A program made the translations under genes and the position numbers. The notes below the pieces were generated by a model. That model had not been told where the DNA came from and searched no databases. It saw only the letters and a list, made by a program, of their open reading frames with translations. This document shows, in pieces, positions 8,813-17,682 of a DNA stretch of 64,000 bases; positions within the stretch are counted from its first letter, which is position 1; every line of letters starts with the position of its first letter. The stretch comes from Hydrogenovibrio sp965140365 (GTDB lineage Bacteria > Pseudomonadota > Gammaproteobacteria > Thiomicrospirales > Thiomicrospiraceae): assembly GCA_965140365.1 (NCBI GenBank), contig OZ223196.1; one strand, 5' to 3'.

Positions 8813-9883
8813 TCACGCCCCTCCGCTATCGGAATAGGCTTCCTTAATTTCAAGAATTTCAGGCAAAATAGACATAAAACATTCCACCAAGTAAGGGTCG
8901 AAGTGCGCGCCTTTTTCCGACTCAATTAAGTGAATGGCTTTTTCCACGCTCCAGGCTTTTTTATAGGGCCGTTCGGACGTTAAGGCATCAAACACATCGG
9001 CAATCGCCACAATACGCCCGGAAACGGGAATTTCATCCCCCACCAGCCCCTTGGGATAGCCTTTACCGTTATATTTTTCATGATGGGTCAACGCAATTTC
9101 GTAAGCGATTCGCAGAACCTCAGAATCATGACCCTCCAGAATTTCTGCCCCGATTTCAACATGACGCTGCATTTCAAAATATTCTTCGTCGGATAACTTA
9201 CCGGGTTTCAACATGATTTCATCGGAAATACCGATCTTACCCACATCATGCATCGGCGAAGCAATTCGTATCATATGCGCCTTACTTTTACCCAGGCCAG
9301 CCTTTAACGCAATTTTTTCGGAGTAATAACTGACCCGTTTCACGTGGTTCCCCGTTTCGTTATCGCGATATTCCGCTGCCCGCCCAAGGCGATAAATGAT
9401 TTCATGATGCGCATCTTCGAGCGCTTTCGTTCTTTCCCAAACTTTTTGTTCCAATCGTTTGTTCTGCTGACGAAGCATTTTTTTCATCAGCCAGTTTTCC
9501 AACTGAATTTCAATGCGTTTAAGCAACTCATAACGATTGAACGGCTTCATCACATAATCACTGGCACCGCTTTTTAAAGCTTTGACTCGGTTATCCTGAT
9601 CATTTTGAGCGGTCAACATAATCACCGGCGGCCTCTCATCCGCCGTGAAATACTGGCGAATCAGCGCTAGGGAGGCAAACCCGTCCAAAATCGGCATATT
9701 GATGTCCAACAGCACCAAATCAATCTCCAACTGATTTAACAGTAAATTTAACTGTAACGGGTCTTTAATGGTGTGAATGTGTCGAAACCCCTCGGCCTGC
9801 AGTAAGTCTTGTACCAGATCGAGATTCATCTGCTGATCATCCACCACCAGAATATTCGTATCGTGTAACCGGCCCTTAACCAT
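8813..9883 (-). CDS. Response regulator with HD-GYP phosphodiesterase output
   Basis: A 356-residue two-domain protein. The N-terminal receiver domain has the acidic pair VVDD (14-16) and phospho-acceptor Asp60 in LLDINMP. The C-terminal HD-GYP domain has HDVGKIG and HHEKYNGKGYP, the metal and GYP motifs of c-di-GMP phosphodiesterases. The start is the ATG at 9883, preceded by GAGGGGA, rather than an upstream in-frame codon; it overlaps the kinase stop by 8 bp, so the genes are probably translationally coupled. Phosphorylation by the upstream kinase likely sets c-di-GMP hydrolysis. Confidence 0.93.
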   Translation of the reverse strand: MVKGRLHDTNILVVDDQQMNLDLVQDLLQAEGFRHIHTIKDPLQLNLLLNQLEIDLVLLDINMPILDGFASLALIRQYFTADERPPVIMLTAQNDQDNRVKALKSGASDYVMKPFNRYELLKRIEIQLENWLMKKMLRQQNKRLEQKVWERTKALEDAHHEIIYRLGRAAEYRDNETGNHVKRVSYYSEKIALKAGLGKSKAHMIRIASPMHDVGKIGISDEIMLKPGKLSDEEYFEMQRHVEIGAEILEGHDSEVLRIAYEIALTHHEKYNGKGYPKGLVGDEIPVSGRIVAIADVFDALTSERPYKKAWSVEKAIHLIESEKGAHFDPYLVECFMSILPEILEIKEAYSDSGGA

Positions 9884-12800
9884 TCGACATTCCCCTCGCT
9901 TTGGCGATGATAACCGCCACATCCTCGTCCGACAATTCCATCGGCAAGGTGCAATCGATTTCATCCAAAACAAAATCCGCTAATAGGCAATAAAGGATAT
10001 CGCCGGAAGCGACACTGACGCGCTGATATCTCTGAAGCGTTTCCAATGCTTCGTTCGGTGCCAATCGCCGACCGATCAAAACCAGATTCGGCCCATAAGA
10101 ACTGAGCATCTCCTCGCCAAGTTCAAGGTTCGGCGCAATATTTAATTCAACGCCATTCAATTCATGACTCGCTTCAGCGAGCAAACGCATATTGTTCGGA
10201 TTGTCATCGACCAACAGCACTTTCACCAAGCAATCGGTACACTCAAAGTCCGTTGATAACTCAATCGGCTCCGCCTCAGGGGCATCGGCTCCCACCAAAG
10301 GAAACGTCACCCAAAAAGACGATCCCTTACCTTCTTCGCTGCTAAAACCGATTTCACCGTCCATTAATTCCACCAACTTCCGAGTAATACTCAAACCAAT
10401 GCCGGTACCTTCAATCTCGGAAGTTTCCTGACCCAATCGCTTATAAGCGGCAAACACCTGAGATTGCTTTTCCAATGGAATGCCATAACCGGTATCCGTG
10501 ACGACGATTCGAACACGCTGACTCCCTCCTGGCAACACAATAGTTTGCGCTTTCAACTGAATGGTCCCGTTCGGACGGTTGTATTTAACCGCATTCGACA
10601 AAAGATTCAACAGCACCTGCTTGAAGCGCAACCCATCCACTTTGATCTGATGATCAAACTCATGCCACTGAATCGGCAAAACCGAAATGCGATGCTTATT
10701 CGCTAAGGGTTCAATTGTCGACAGACTGCTTTTAATCAGGTTTTCCAGACAAATGGGTTCGACATTGATAGGCACCTCGCCTTCTTCGATTTGAGACAGT
10801 TCCAATAACTGATTAATCAGTGCCAGCAAATGTTCACCGCTGTCGGCGATATTATGTACCTGCCGCAACTGACGCTCAGACAAGCCGTCATCTTTCAACA
10901 GTTCCGCAAAACCGATAATTGCATTTAAAGGCGTTCGCAACTCATGACTCATGCTGGACAAGAAATTACTCTTGGCTTGATCGGCTTTCTCAGCTCGCTT
11001 AACGGCATCGATCAAATCCTGCTCGGCCTGTTTACGATGTGTTATATCCTGCACGATCCCGAGCATCCGCAAGGCATCACCATTTTGAGAGCGTACTACA
11101 TCGCCGCGCTCCTGCAACCAACGCACCGTGCCATCGTCCCAGACCACCCGATGCTCGACATTATAGTCCTCACCTTCTTCAACACAGGCGGTAATCGCGT
11201 CCAACACCACCTGCCGATCATCGGGGTGCAAGGCCTCAACAAAATTGTCAAAACTGGATTCCATTTCCACGCGCTCGCCGCCAAACAAAGGGGCTATCTG
11301 GTCAGACCAGAAGAGCTCGCCCGTTTGAATATTCCAGTCCCAAGTGCCGATATTGGCAAAACTCTGGCTGCGATTCAAACGATCTTCACTGATTTTCAAA
11401 GCGCTTTCGGCGGCTTTAACCTCCGTCACATCCTGCGCAAAGCCGGAAATAAAAATTACATTACCGTCCTCATCAAGTACCGGATGACCTTGCTGTTGAA
11501 TAAAACGAATGGCGCCGTCTGCCCGAATAATGCGATGTACAAAAGCATAACCGCCCGGCTGAACGAATTTGGCTTTGGCCGCCACCACATCGTCATAATC
11601 CTCCGGATGCACAATTGATTCAAAGCCTTCAACATCCGGCGGAAAACGCTCGCGATCATAGCCAAAAATATCGTAAATGGTATCCGACCACTCCAAGGTC
11701 TGATTTTGCAGGTCCAGCTGCCAATAACTGATCTTGGCCATGGACTGTGCATCCATCAACCGTTGCTCGGTCTGTTTGATGTGAGTGACATCGGTTCGAA
11801 TGGAAATGTATTTTTCCGGCCGACCTTTGGTATCCAAAATGGGAATGATACTGGACTCCACCCAATACAACTGCCCCGACTTAGCTCGATTACACACCTC
11901 GCCCCGCCAAGGTTGTCCGGAAGCGATGGTGCGCCACATCTCGGCAAAAAAACTGGCCGGATGTTGACCCGAATTAACGATACGGTGATCTTGCCCCAGC
12001 AACTCACCCCGCGAATACCCACTGACACGACAAAAAGTATCGTTGACCTCGATAATCCGCCCTTTTCGATCCGCCACGGAAATAATGTTATGAAAATCAA
12101 GTCCGGTTTTATAATCGATGGCTTTTTGCAAAGCGTTATCGGCCGCCTCGGTCAAATAACGCAAGTCCCGTTCATGATCCAATCGCGCCAGAATTTGCGT
12201 GCCCAAGCGGTAGACCGGCACACCTTTCGGCAACACCACATCTTCCTGGTAATGATTGAAGGCGTCCAATTTCGCCAAATGTTCCGGTACCGTCTGAAAA
12301 TGAAACACCGGCACCATTTTCATATTCGGGAACTGACGTAATGCCGTATGCGTGGAAGCCACCTCATCCGTCGCATCCTGATTCAGCACAATGGCGTCCG
12401 GCAGCCCCTTACGCACCGCCGCCAAAGCCTGCTCCGCTTCGGGGTAATGCGCCGTCTGCACTCCCAGCCCGCGCAAGTGCGCTTCCAGATTCCGGCATTC
12501 ATCGTCCTGGCCGATCAAACAAACACGATAAGGTTGATACTGCGCGGCAATATTATGATAAAGCTGATAAAAGTGGCGTCGAAAATAAAAGCTGTCTTCC
12601 GGCCAAACAAAAAAGAATTGAAATCCATGTCGGGATAAATCCAGCCGCAAAGCCATGTCTTCGCTGGACGCAAGGTAAATGGCCTGCTCTAACGGAAAAT
12701 GCTGTTCCATGACATTGGCCAGAAACGATAGATTGTGTTGTTCGCTTTCAGGCAACGAAAATACGAGGATGTCCCGACGCCGCAACTCGGATAACGCCGT

Positions 12801-13229
12801 CGGAGAATGGAAAACCACTTCCGGCAAACTCAGGCCACTGGTTCGACGCGAAAGGTCATTGATTTGCGAGTCCGACACACCGTAAAAACACAGCCGTGGC
12901 GCGTCCTCTTTCCGCAGGGATTCCGTCTCGGCACTGTCCGCCAATCGGTTTCGGAGCGCCTTCAGCTCCGCCAAAAAGTCGTCGAAGCCTTCAAACGCCG
13001 GATGAATATCACGCATCATCCGCCGCTTCAAGCTGGCGAACCCGTCGGAAAAACCGTTCATGCCATAGGACTTCAAAGTGTAAGACAGGGAGTCCAGCAC
13101 ACAGAAAAGCGCGTCCAGTTCCACCTCGAACGACATGGAATCAAAACTTGAAAATGGCTCGATGACCTCATCCAGCCGCTGAAGAATCGACGTCCGGAAC
13201 TCGGCTTGTTGCGGTTGATAAGAGTGCAT
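9876..13229 (-). CDS. Multi-PAS histidine kinase with degenerate receiver
   Basis: An 1117-residue apparently soluble sensor kinase. Residues 1 to about 370 hold an N-terminal helix-rich part and two receiver-like alpha/beta segments I cannot assign. Three PAS/PAC units follow (about 380-500, 505-625, 630-755), the first containing FCRVSGYSRGELLGQDHR. HisKA has SMSHELRTPLNAIIGF with phospho-acceptor His762; the HATPase has NLLSNAVKYN, TGYGIP and GTGIGLSI. The C-terminal receiver keeps VDD but has Gly where the phospho-Asp should be (VLIGRRLAP, about 1049-1057), so it probably cannot be phosphorylated. It overlaps the HD-GYP regulator gene, its likely partner. Confidence 0.92.
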   Translation of the reverse strand: MHSYQPQQAEFRTSILQRLDEVIEPFSSFDSMSFEVELDALFCVLDSLSYTLKSYGMNGFSDGFASLKRRMMRDIHPAFEGFDDFLAELKALRNRLADSAETESLRKEDAPRLCFYGVSDSQINDLSRRTSGLSLPEVVFHSPTALSELRRRDILVFSLPESEQHNLSFLANVMEQHFPLEQAIYLASSEDMALRLDLSRHGFQFFFVWPEDSFYFRRHFYQLYHNIAAQYQPYRVCLIGQDDECRNLEAHLRGLGVQTAHYPEAEQALAAVRKGLPDAIVLNQDATDEVASTHTALRQFPNMKMVPVFHFQTVPEHLAKLDAFNHYQEDVVLPKGVPVYRLGTQILARLDHERDLRYLTEAADNALQKAIDYKTGLDFHNIISVADRKGRIIEVNDTFCRVSGYSRGELLGQDHRIVNSGQHPASFFAEMWRTIASGQPWRGEVCNRAKSGQLYWVESSIIPILDTKGRPEKYISIRTDVTHIKQTEQRLMDAQSMAKISYWQLDLQNQTLEWSDTIYDIFGYDRERFPPDVEGFESIVHPEDYDDVVAAKAKFVQPGGYAFVHRIIRADGAIRFIQQQGHPVLDEDGNVIFISGFAQDVTEVKAAESALKISEDRLNRSQSFANIGTWDWNIQTGELFWSDQIAPLFGGERVEMESSFDNFVEALHPDDRQVVLDAITACVEEGEDYNVEHRVVWDDGTVRWLQERGDVVRSQNGDALRMLGIVQDITHRKQAEQDLIDAVKRAEKADQAKSNFLSSMSHELRTPLNAIIGFAELLKDDGLSERQLRQVHNIADSGEHLLALINQLLELSQIEEGEVPINVEPICLENLIKSSLSTIEPLANKHRISVLPIQWHEFDHQIKVDGLRFKQVLLNLLSNAVKYNRPNGTIQLKAQTIVLPGGSQRVRIVVTDTGYGIPLEKQSQVFAAYKRLGQETSEIEGTGIGLSITRKLVELMDGEIGFSSEEGKGSSFWVTFPLVGADAPEAEPIELSTDFECTDCLVKVLLVDDNPNNMRLLAEASHELNGVELNIAPNLELGEEMLSSYGPNLVLIGRRLAPNEALETLQRYQRVSVASGDILYCLLADFVLDEIDCTLPMELSDEDVAVIIAKARGMSNG

Positions 13230-13351
13230 AGTATTTAATCTATTATTTCAGCCGGGAAGGGTAACGATTGGATGCCCCCTACTCACTTGCTTTTATCTGA
13301 TTATACACATACACGTAATTTTAGAAAGGAAATAAAAAACTTCAATGAATG

Positions 13352-13388
13352 GGCCGAGATTCTGGCCATAAGGTCAAAATCCCGGCCC
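13352..13388 (-). terminator. Probable terminator after the small lipoprotein
   Basis: GGGCCG...CCGGCCC ends pair with further inner pairing between 13352 and 13388. Read on the minus strand, a run of six T follows about 15 bases later. The spacing is longer than ideal for an intrinsic terminator. Confidence 0.45.
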
Positions 13389-13411
13389 GACAAGGTTAGA
13401 GGGCCACGAAG

Positions 13412-13759
13412 CTATTTCGCGCATTTATAAATATCGAATTTTTGCATGCCGCCGATGACCGGAGACACCGCTACCACCGAATCGCCGCCCATAGTGCCGG
13501 CATCGTTTTTGGCGATATTAATCAACTCTTCCTGCACTTTTTCTTCCGAAAAATCCACACCACCCAAAGAACTTTGAACCTGTGCCGTGGTGGTGCCCAG
13601 TTTTTCACAACCGGTGACATTAAACGCTTTCACCACAGAGACGCTTTTCGAGGCCTCAGTCGGTTTATTAAAGGTGCAGCCGCTCACGGCCAACAGGGAT
13701 GCGATCATTGCGCTCGCGAATAGAAGGGTGAAACGTTGCTTCAACGCGGATACTTTCAT
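13412..13759 (-). CDS. Small DUF4156-like lipoprotein
   Basis: A 115-residue exported protein with a lipoprotein signal peptide: basic start, hydrophobic helix and lipobox LAVSGC with Cys28 as the predicted lipidated residue. The mature part contains a Cys-centred segment (VTGCEKLGTTTAQV), a charged helix and a small glycine-rich end (GTMGGDSVVAVSPV), a pattern I associate with DUF4156 lipoproteins. Function unknown. It stands alone, with its own probable terminator, downstream of coaBC on the same strand but separated from it by a palindromic terminator. Confidence 0.75.
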   Translation of the reverse strand: MKVSALKQRFTLLFASAMIASLLAVSGCTFNKPTEASKSVSVVKAFNVTGCEKLGTTTAQVQSSLGGVDFSEEKVQEELINIAKNDAGTMGGDSVVAVSPVIGGMQKFDIYKCAK

Positions 13760-13885
13760 AATGCCTCACTTAATTTAGGATTACTTTGAAACAGGGAGTT
13801 CGTATCAAATTGTACGCGAGAAACGGCGGACGTTAAATACGATCCCTTCCTCTCTCATGTAAATGAATATAAATACATAAATCGA

Positions 13886-13909
13886 AAAACGCCCAGGCCT
13901 GGACGTTTT
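13886..13909. terminator. CCAGGCCTGG terminator after coaBC
   Basis: AAAACG(C)CCAGG pairs with CCTGG(A)CGTTTT around the core palindrome at 13893-13902, with one mismatch. It overlaps the coaBC stop codon by two bases and has A and T runs on both sides. Confidence 0.75.
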
Positions 13910-15122
13910 AAAAGGCCTCTTCCGCGATGAACGCCAAAAGCTCCAAGGCTTGTTGCGCCTTGGACGACGGCATCAAAGCCTGTTCTCGCGCGTCGGTCAT
14001 CAATGTCAGCTGATTTTCGTCGCTTTCAAAACCACGACCGCCGCCGACCTGATTAGCGCAAATCATATCCAGCCCTTTTCGGGCGAGTTTTTCACGCGCA
14101 TGCTTCAACACATCGTTTGTTTCGGCGGCAAAGCCCACAACGAAAACATTCGGAGACTTTTGCGCCACCGTCGCGACGATATCGGGGTTCTTTACCAAGC
14201 GCAACGTCATGTCTTCCTGACCGGCTTGTTTTTTCAATTTACGGTCCTGCGCGGCTTCCGGCCGAAAATCAGCCACCGCCGCCGCACTGATAAACACAGC
14301 CTGATGTGCAACTTGTTCAGTCACCGCTTCAAGCATCTCCTGAGCGGACACCACATCCACCCGTCGAATCTCGGGATGGGCAGACAGCGCCACCGGCCCA
14401 GCCACCAACGTCACTTCCGCACCTAACTGACGTGCCGTTTCGGCAATGGCAAACCCCATTTTGCCGGAACTGCGGTTACCCAAAAAACGCACCGGATCAA
14501 TCGCTTCCTGCGTCGGCCCAGCCGAAACCAATAGGCGCTTGCCCTGCCAACGTTTTGCCAATTCCGCCCAGGCCTGGGCATTTTGCATGTTTTCCGCCAC
14601 TTGCTGTTCCACCGTGGCATAAATCACTTGCGGGTCTGGCAAGCGCCCGGCGCCGATTTCGCCGCAAGCCTGCTCGCCCTCTCCCGGCGGGATTACCCGC
14701 CAACCACGCTGCTCAAGCACCGCTAGGTTTTCTTGAGTGGCCTCATTCTGCCACATCAAACGGTTCATGGCCGGCGCCAGTATTTTCGGTTTATCCGACG
14801 CCAAACAAAGCGTCGTCAACAAATCATCGGCGCGCCCCATTCGGAATTTGGCAAGGGTTTCCGCCGAACAAGGTGCCACCAAAATCACATCCGGCCAACG
14901 TGCCAATTCAATATGGCCCATCCCCGCTTCCTGAGTTTCATCAAACAATTGGTCACGCACCGGGTGGCCCGACAAAGCTTGAAAAGACAACGGCTGAATA
15001 AACGCCTTGGCACCCTCGGTCATCACCACCTGCACTTCATGCCCGGCTTTGACAAACAGTCGCACCAATTCCAGCGCTTTATAGGCAGCGATGCCGCCGG
15101 TGACGCCCAATAAAACCTTCAT
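13908..15122 (-). CDS. coaBC: Bifunctional phosphopantothenoylcysteine decarboxylase/synthetase
   Basis: A 404-residue fusion catalysing two steps of coenzyme A synthesis: CoaB joins 4'-phosphopantothenate to cysteine using CTP, and CoaC decarboxylates the product with FMN. The N-terminal flavoprotein domain (1 to about 180) starts with LLGVTGGIAAYKALE and has the PAMNRLMW motif; the C-terminal domain has GPTQEAIDPVRFLGNRSSGKMG and KNPDI. Length is normal. The thioesterase gene sits 5 bp upstream on the same strand and is likely co-transcribed. CoaX and CoaD are also encoded in this window, at separate loci. Confidence 0.96.
   Translation of the reverse strand: MKVLLGVTGGIAAYKALELVRLFVKAGHEVQVVMTEGAKAFIQPLSFQALSGHPVRDQLFDETQEAGMGHIELARWPDVILVAPCSAETLAKFRMGRADDLLTTLCLASDKPKILAPAMNRLMWQNEATQENLAVLEQRGWRVIPPGEGEQACGEIGAGRLPDPQVIYATVEQQVAENMQNAQAWAELAKRWQGKRLLVSAGPTQEAIDPVRFLGNRSSGKMGFAIAETARQLGAEVTLVAGPVALSAHPEIRRVDVVSAQEMLEAVTEQVAHQAVFISAAAVADFRPEAAQDRKLKKQAGQEDMTLRLVKNPDIVATVAQKSPNVFVVGFAAETNDVLKHAREKLARKGLDMICANQVGGGRGFESDENQLTLMTDAREQALMPSSKAQQALELLAFIAEEAF
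14568..14577. repeat. CCAGGCCTGG palindrome, in coaBC
   Basis: Exact copy, extended to a 14-bp perfect palindrome (14566-14579); encodes Gln-Ala-Trp. Confidence 0.8.
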
Positions 15123-15127
15123 GACAG

Positions 15128-15529
15128 CTACCCGGCTTCCGATGCCTGGGAGGCCAATGCCAGCAATTCCGGAGTCATTCGCACCGGCCGACCGTTTTGC
15201 ACGGTGGCACCATAGGTTTTCGCCGCCACCACCAAGGTGCCGTCTTCTTTATAAATGTTCTGGGCGAACACCACTTTAACACGTCCCTGCGGCACAACTT
15301 CCACCGTCACATAAAAACGGTCATGCGGGCGCAATGACGCTTTATAATCCACTTCGGCACGAATCACCATCAAATCGATCCCTTGCGCCGCTAAAGCCGC
15401 AAAATCCACTTGGTTGGCCAATAAAAATTCGTGACGCGCATGCTCCAGATAATTTTGGTAAACGGCGTTATTCACCACGCCCTGCAGATCGCATTCATAA
15501 TCGCGGACGGCCATTTCAAACTTAAACAT
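15128..15529 (-). CDS. 4-hydroxybenzoyl-CoA thioesterase-type (hot-dog) thioesterase
   Basis: A 133-residue single hot-dog domain. The conserved N-terminal active-site region is present as DYECDLQGVVNNAVYQNYLE, with the aspartate-to-NN-Y-x-x-Y-x-E pattern of the YbgC/4HBT family, followed by RHEFL and the central strand SLRPHDRFYVTVEV. Such enzymes hydrolyse acyl-CoA or acyl-ACP thioesters; the physiological substrate is not evident. It precedes coaBC by 5 bp on the same strand and diverges from radC, which starts 60 bp away. Confidence 0.86.
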   Translation of the reverse strand: MFKFEMAVRDYECDLQGVVNNAVYQNYLEHARHEFLLANQVDFAALAAQGIDLMVIRAEVDYKASLRPHDRFYVTVEVVPQGRVKVVFAQNIYKEDGTLVVAAKTYGATVQNGRPVRMTPELLALASQASEAG

Positions 15530-15589
15530 TGCCAGTAAAAACCCTTTTCATTAAGATGGCGTTTATCTTACCAAAAATTCCGTAAAAAC

Positions 15590-16267
15590 ATGGCAATTAC
15601 CGATTGGCACGAAAACGACCGTCCGCGTGAAAAACTGCTCAAGTTCGGCGCTGAACACCTCAGCGACGCTGAGCTGCTCGCGATTTTCCTACGTGTCGGT
15701 GTGCAAGGCAAAAGCGCGGTCGAACTGGCACAGGATTTACTCGACCACTTCGGCAGCCTGCACCAACTGCTCAATGCCGATGAAACAGAGTTTTGCGAAG
15801 CCAAAGGACTGGGGCAAGCCAAATTCGTGCAACTCCAGGCGGTTTTGGAAATCTCTCGCCGCCACTTTGAATCCGGTTTGACCAAAGGCGATGCCTTGAC
15901 TGACCCGGAAAACGTCGCCCGTTTATTGCAACACCACATCGGCCAGCAGGCACGGGAAACCTTCGGTTTGGTGTTATTGGATCAACAACATCATTTGATC
16001 GCCTTTGCGCCCCTTTTTACCGGCACGCTCAACCAAGCCTCGGTGCACGCCCGCGAAGTCATTCAAACCGTGCTGGATCATCAGGCTGCCGCAGTGATAC
16101 TGGCGCACAACCATCCATCCGGCGACCCGACGCCCAGCCAGGCCGATCTCGCCCTGACTCAACGCTTAAAACAGGCACTGGAATTGATTGAGGTGCGCTG
16201 CCTGGATCACATTATCTTGGGCGACCACGGCCGTTGGACTTCCATGGCACAACAAGGAATGCTGTAA
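15590..16267 (+). CDS. radC: RadC/JAB1-MPN family protein
   Basis: A 225-residue RadC-family protein. Residues 1 to about 80 form a helix-hairpin-helix-like region (RPREKLLKFGAEHLSDAELL), and the C-terminal JAMM domain has the metal-binding motif AHNHPSGDPTPSQAD. Historically called a DNA-repair protein, the family's biochemical role remains uncertain; the JAMM motif suggests a metal-dependent hydrolase. The next gene starts 2 bp after its stop, indicating a two-gene operon. Confidence 0.93.
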   Translation: MAITDWHENDRPREKLLKFGAEHLSDAELLAIFLRVGVQGKSAVELAQDLLDHFGSLHQLLNADETEFCEAKGLGQAKFVQLQAVLEISRRHFESGLTKGDALTDPENVARLLQHHIGQQARETFGLVLLDQQHHLIAFAPLFTGTLNQASVHAREVIQTVLDHQAAAVILAHNHPSGDPTPSQADLALTQRLKQALELIEVRCLDHIILGDHGRWTSMAQQGML

Positions 16268-16269
16268 CC

Positions 16270-17016
16270 ATGCGCCAAACCCGACGCGACACAAGCGCCT
16301 CTTTTGGATTAAGTGTTATTTGGATTTGGGCCGGTTTTCTGCTATCGCTTTGGATCAGCTGGCATCTTTTGGCGAAAGCGGATTTCTTCTATCCATTTTG
16401 GTACGACCAGGCCGGCATTCACGAAAATATCGAGCGCTATGCGCCCGACAATCGCTACCGAGATGGCTTTGAGAATACGTCACGCAGCGAACGTTTGGCA
16501 CTGTTCCACGGCATTGTCGAGGCGATTCAACACCAAGGAAACGGATTGGACACCTTGGCCTATCGTCACAACGGACAAAACGTTTTATTGCTACGCCCAC
16601 CGGAAATCGGCCATTTGCAGGACGTCGCCCACCTGATCTCTTGGCTGAATCGAGCAGGCCTGGTCATTTTCGGTATTTGGCTTGTCATCGGTTTATGGCG
16701 TTTCAAACAACGCCAATACATGACTTTTCGCCAGGCCTGGTGGATTTTGGGAATCGGTTTATGCCTCATTGCACTCCTGCTAGCGTTGGTTGGGCCGGAA
16801 AAAACATTCTACCAACTGCACGTCTGGATTTTTCCGCCGACACATCCGTGGTTTTTCTACTACGAAGACTCCCTGATGAGCACCTTAATGAAAGCACCGG
16901 ATTTATTTGCCTACATCGCGTTGAGTCTGGTGACCACCGCCGGGCTGATTTTCACCTTGCTGCTTTACGGCATCCAACAACTGGAAAGACCTTTCCGACC
17001 TCGGAAAACCCGTTGA
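16270..17016 (+). CDS. DUF1461-like integral membrane protein
   Basis: A 248-residue membrane protein from the ATG at 16270, chosen over an upstream in-frame ATG inside radC because it directly follows the radC stop. It has an N-terminal hydrophobic helix, a loop of about 100 residues with EIGHLQDVAHLISW, then three more hydrophobic segments; the segment FPPTHPWFFYYEDSLM lies between helices. This arrangement and the motifs match my recollection of the DUF1461/TIGR01906 family. Function unknown. A CCAGGCCTGG palindrome lies within it at 16731-16740. Confidence 0.72.
   Translation: MRQTRRDTSASFGLSVIWIWAGFLLSLWISWHLLAKADFFYPFWYDQAGIHENIERYAPDNRYRDGFENTSRSERLALFHGIVEAIQHQGNGLDTLAYRHNGQNVLLLRPPEIGHLQDVAHLISWLNRAGLVIFGIWLVIGLWRFKQRQYMTFRQAWWILGIGLCLIALLLALVGPEKTFYQLHVWIFPPTHPWFFYYEDSLMSTLMKAPDLFAYIALSLVTTAGLIFTLLLYGIQQLERPFRPRKTR
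16731..16740. repeat. CCAGGCCTGG palindrome, in DUF1461-like gene
   Basis: Exact copy; encodes Gln-Ala-Trp in the plus frame. An imperfect version (GCAGGCCTGG) lies about 75 bp upstream in the same gene. Confidence 0.8.
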
Positions 17017-17213
17017 ATTTACAGAAAAAAGATTTTTTTAACCTCCAAAACAACATTTCCCAGTGAGACGCTTGCTTTTTGATTCGATTTTATGGATAAT
17101 TCCGCTTCTTGTTTTTCACAGTCTTACCCAGGCTGTTTTAACATAGAAATATTCGAATATTTTTAATGTCAGGGGTAGCGAGTTCGCTAACCTTTTTTGA
17201 GAGGAATTGAGAA

Positions 17214-17450
17214 ATGTCCAAAGTCTGCCAAGTAACAGGAAAGAAGCCTGTAGTCGGTAACAATGTTTCCCACTCTCATCGTAAAACTCGTCGTCGTTTT
17301 TTACCTAACCTACAAACTCACCGTTTTTGGGTTGAGAACGAAAGCCGTTTTGTAAAACTACGTGTTTCCACTTCTGGAATGCGTGTTATTGATAAAAACG
17401 GTATTGAGTCAGTGCTTGCAGAAATGCGTGCACGTGGTGAGAAAGTTTAA
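17214..17450 (+). CDS. rpmB: 50S ribosomal protein L28
   Basis: A 78-residue L28 with the diagnostic start SKVCQVTGKKPVVGNNVSH, SHRKTRRRFLPNLQ and the C-terminal RVSTSGMRVIDKNGIESV. It is preceded by GAGAGGAATTGAGAA, a good ribosome site. It forms the usual operon with rpmG 11 bp downstream. The 197-bp upstream region should contain the promoter and includes a perfect 16-bp palindrome (17147-17162) of unknown meaning. Confidence 0.98.
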   Translation: MSKVCQVTGKKPVVGNNVSHSHRKTRRRFLPNLQTHRFWVENESRFVKLRVSTSGMRVIDKNGIESVLAEMRARGEKV

Positions 17451-17461
17451 GGGAGCCCGAC

Positions 17462-17614
17462 ATGCGCGATAAAATTAAACTTCAATCGACAGAAAGCGCT
17501 TATTTTTATACAACCGATAAAAACAAGCGTAACATGGCCGGCAAATTCGAGATCAAGAAATACGATCCGATTCTGCGCAAGCATGTTCTCTTCAAAGAAG
17601 CCAAAATCAAATAA
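17462..17614 (+). CDS. rpmG: 50S ribosomal protein L33
   Basis: A 50-residue protein read directly from the sequence: it starts MRDKIKLQSTESAYFYTT, continues KNKRNMAGKFEIKKYDPILR and ends KEAKIK. It matches bacterial L33. No cysteine pairs are present, so it is the zinc-free form. The ATG follows AGGGAGCCCGAC. It is the last gene of the rpmB-rpmG operon and is followed by a clear terminator. Confidence 0.97.
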   Translation: MRDKIKLQSTESAYFYTTDKNKRNMAGKFEIKKYDPILRKHVLFKEAKIK

Positions 17615-17636
17615 GTTCTATCCGACTTAGATGATG

Positions 17637-17663
17637 ACCCAGCTCAAAAGGCTGGGTTTTTTT
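17637..17663 (+). terminator. Intrinsic terminator of rpmBG
   Basis: ACCCAGC (17637-17643) pairs with GCTGGGT (17651-17657) around a 7-base loop and is followed by a T run to 17663. Confidence 0.92.
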
Positions 17664-17682
17664 ATGCCTGTAAAACGGCGTC

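Noticed and set aside
10944..11618. A 224-codon plus-strand frame opposite the histidine kinase
   Set aside because: It is antisense to PAS and HisKA domains and shows no domain of its own.
17147..17162. Perfect 16-bp palindrome AAATATTCGAATATTT upstream of rpmB as an operator
   Set aside because: It is AT-rich, and L28 operons have no known operator of this kind; I could not support it.
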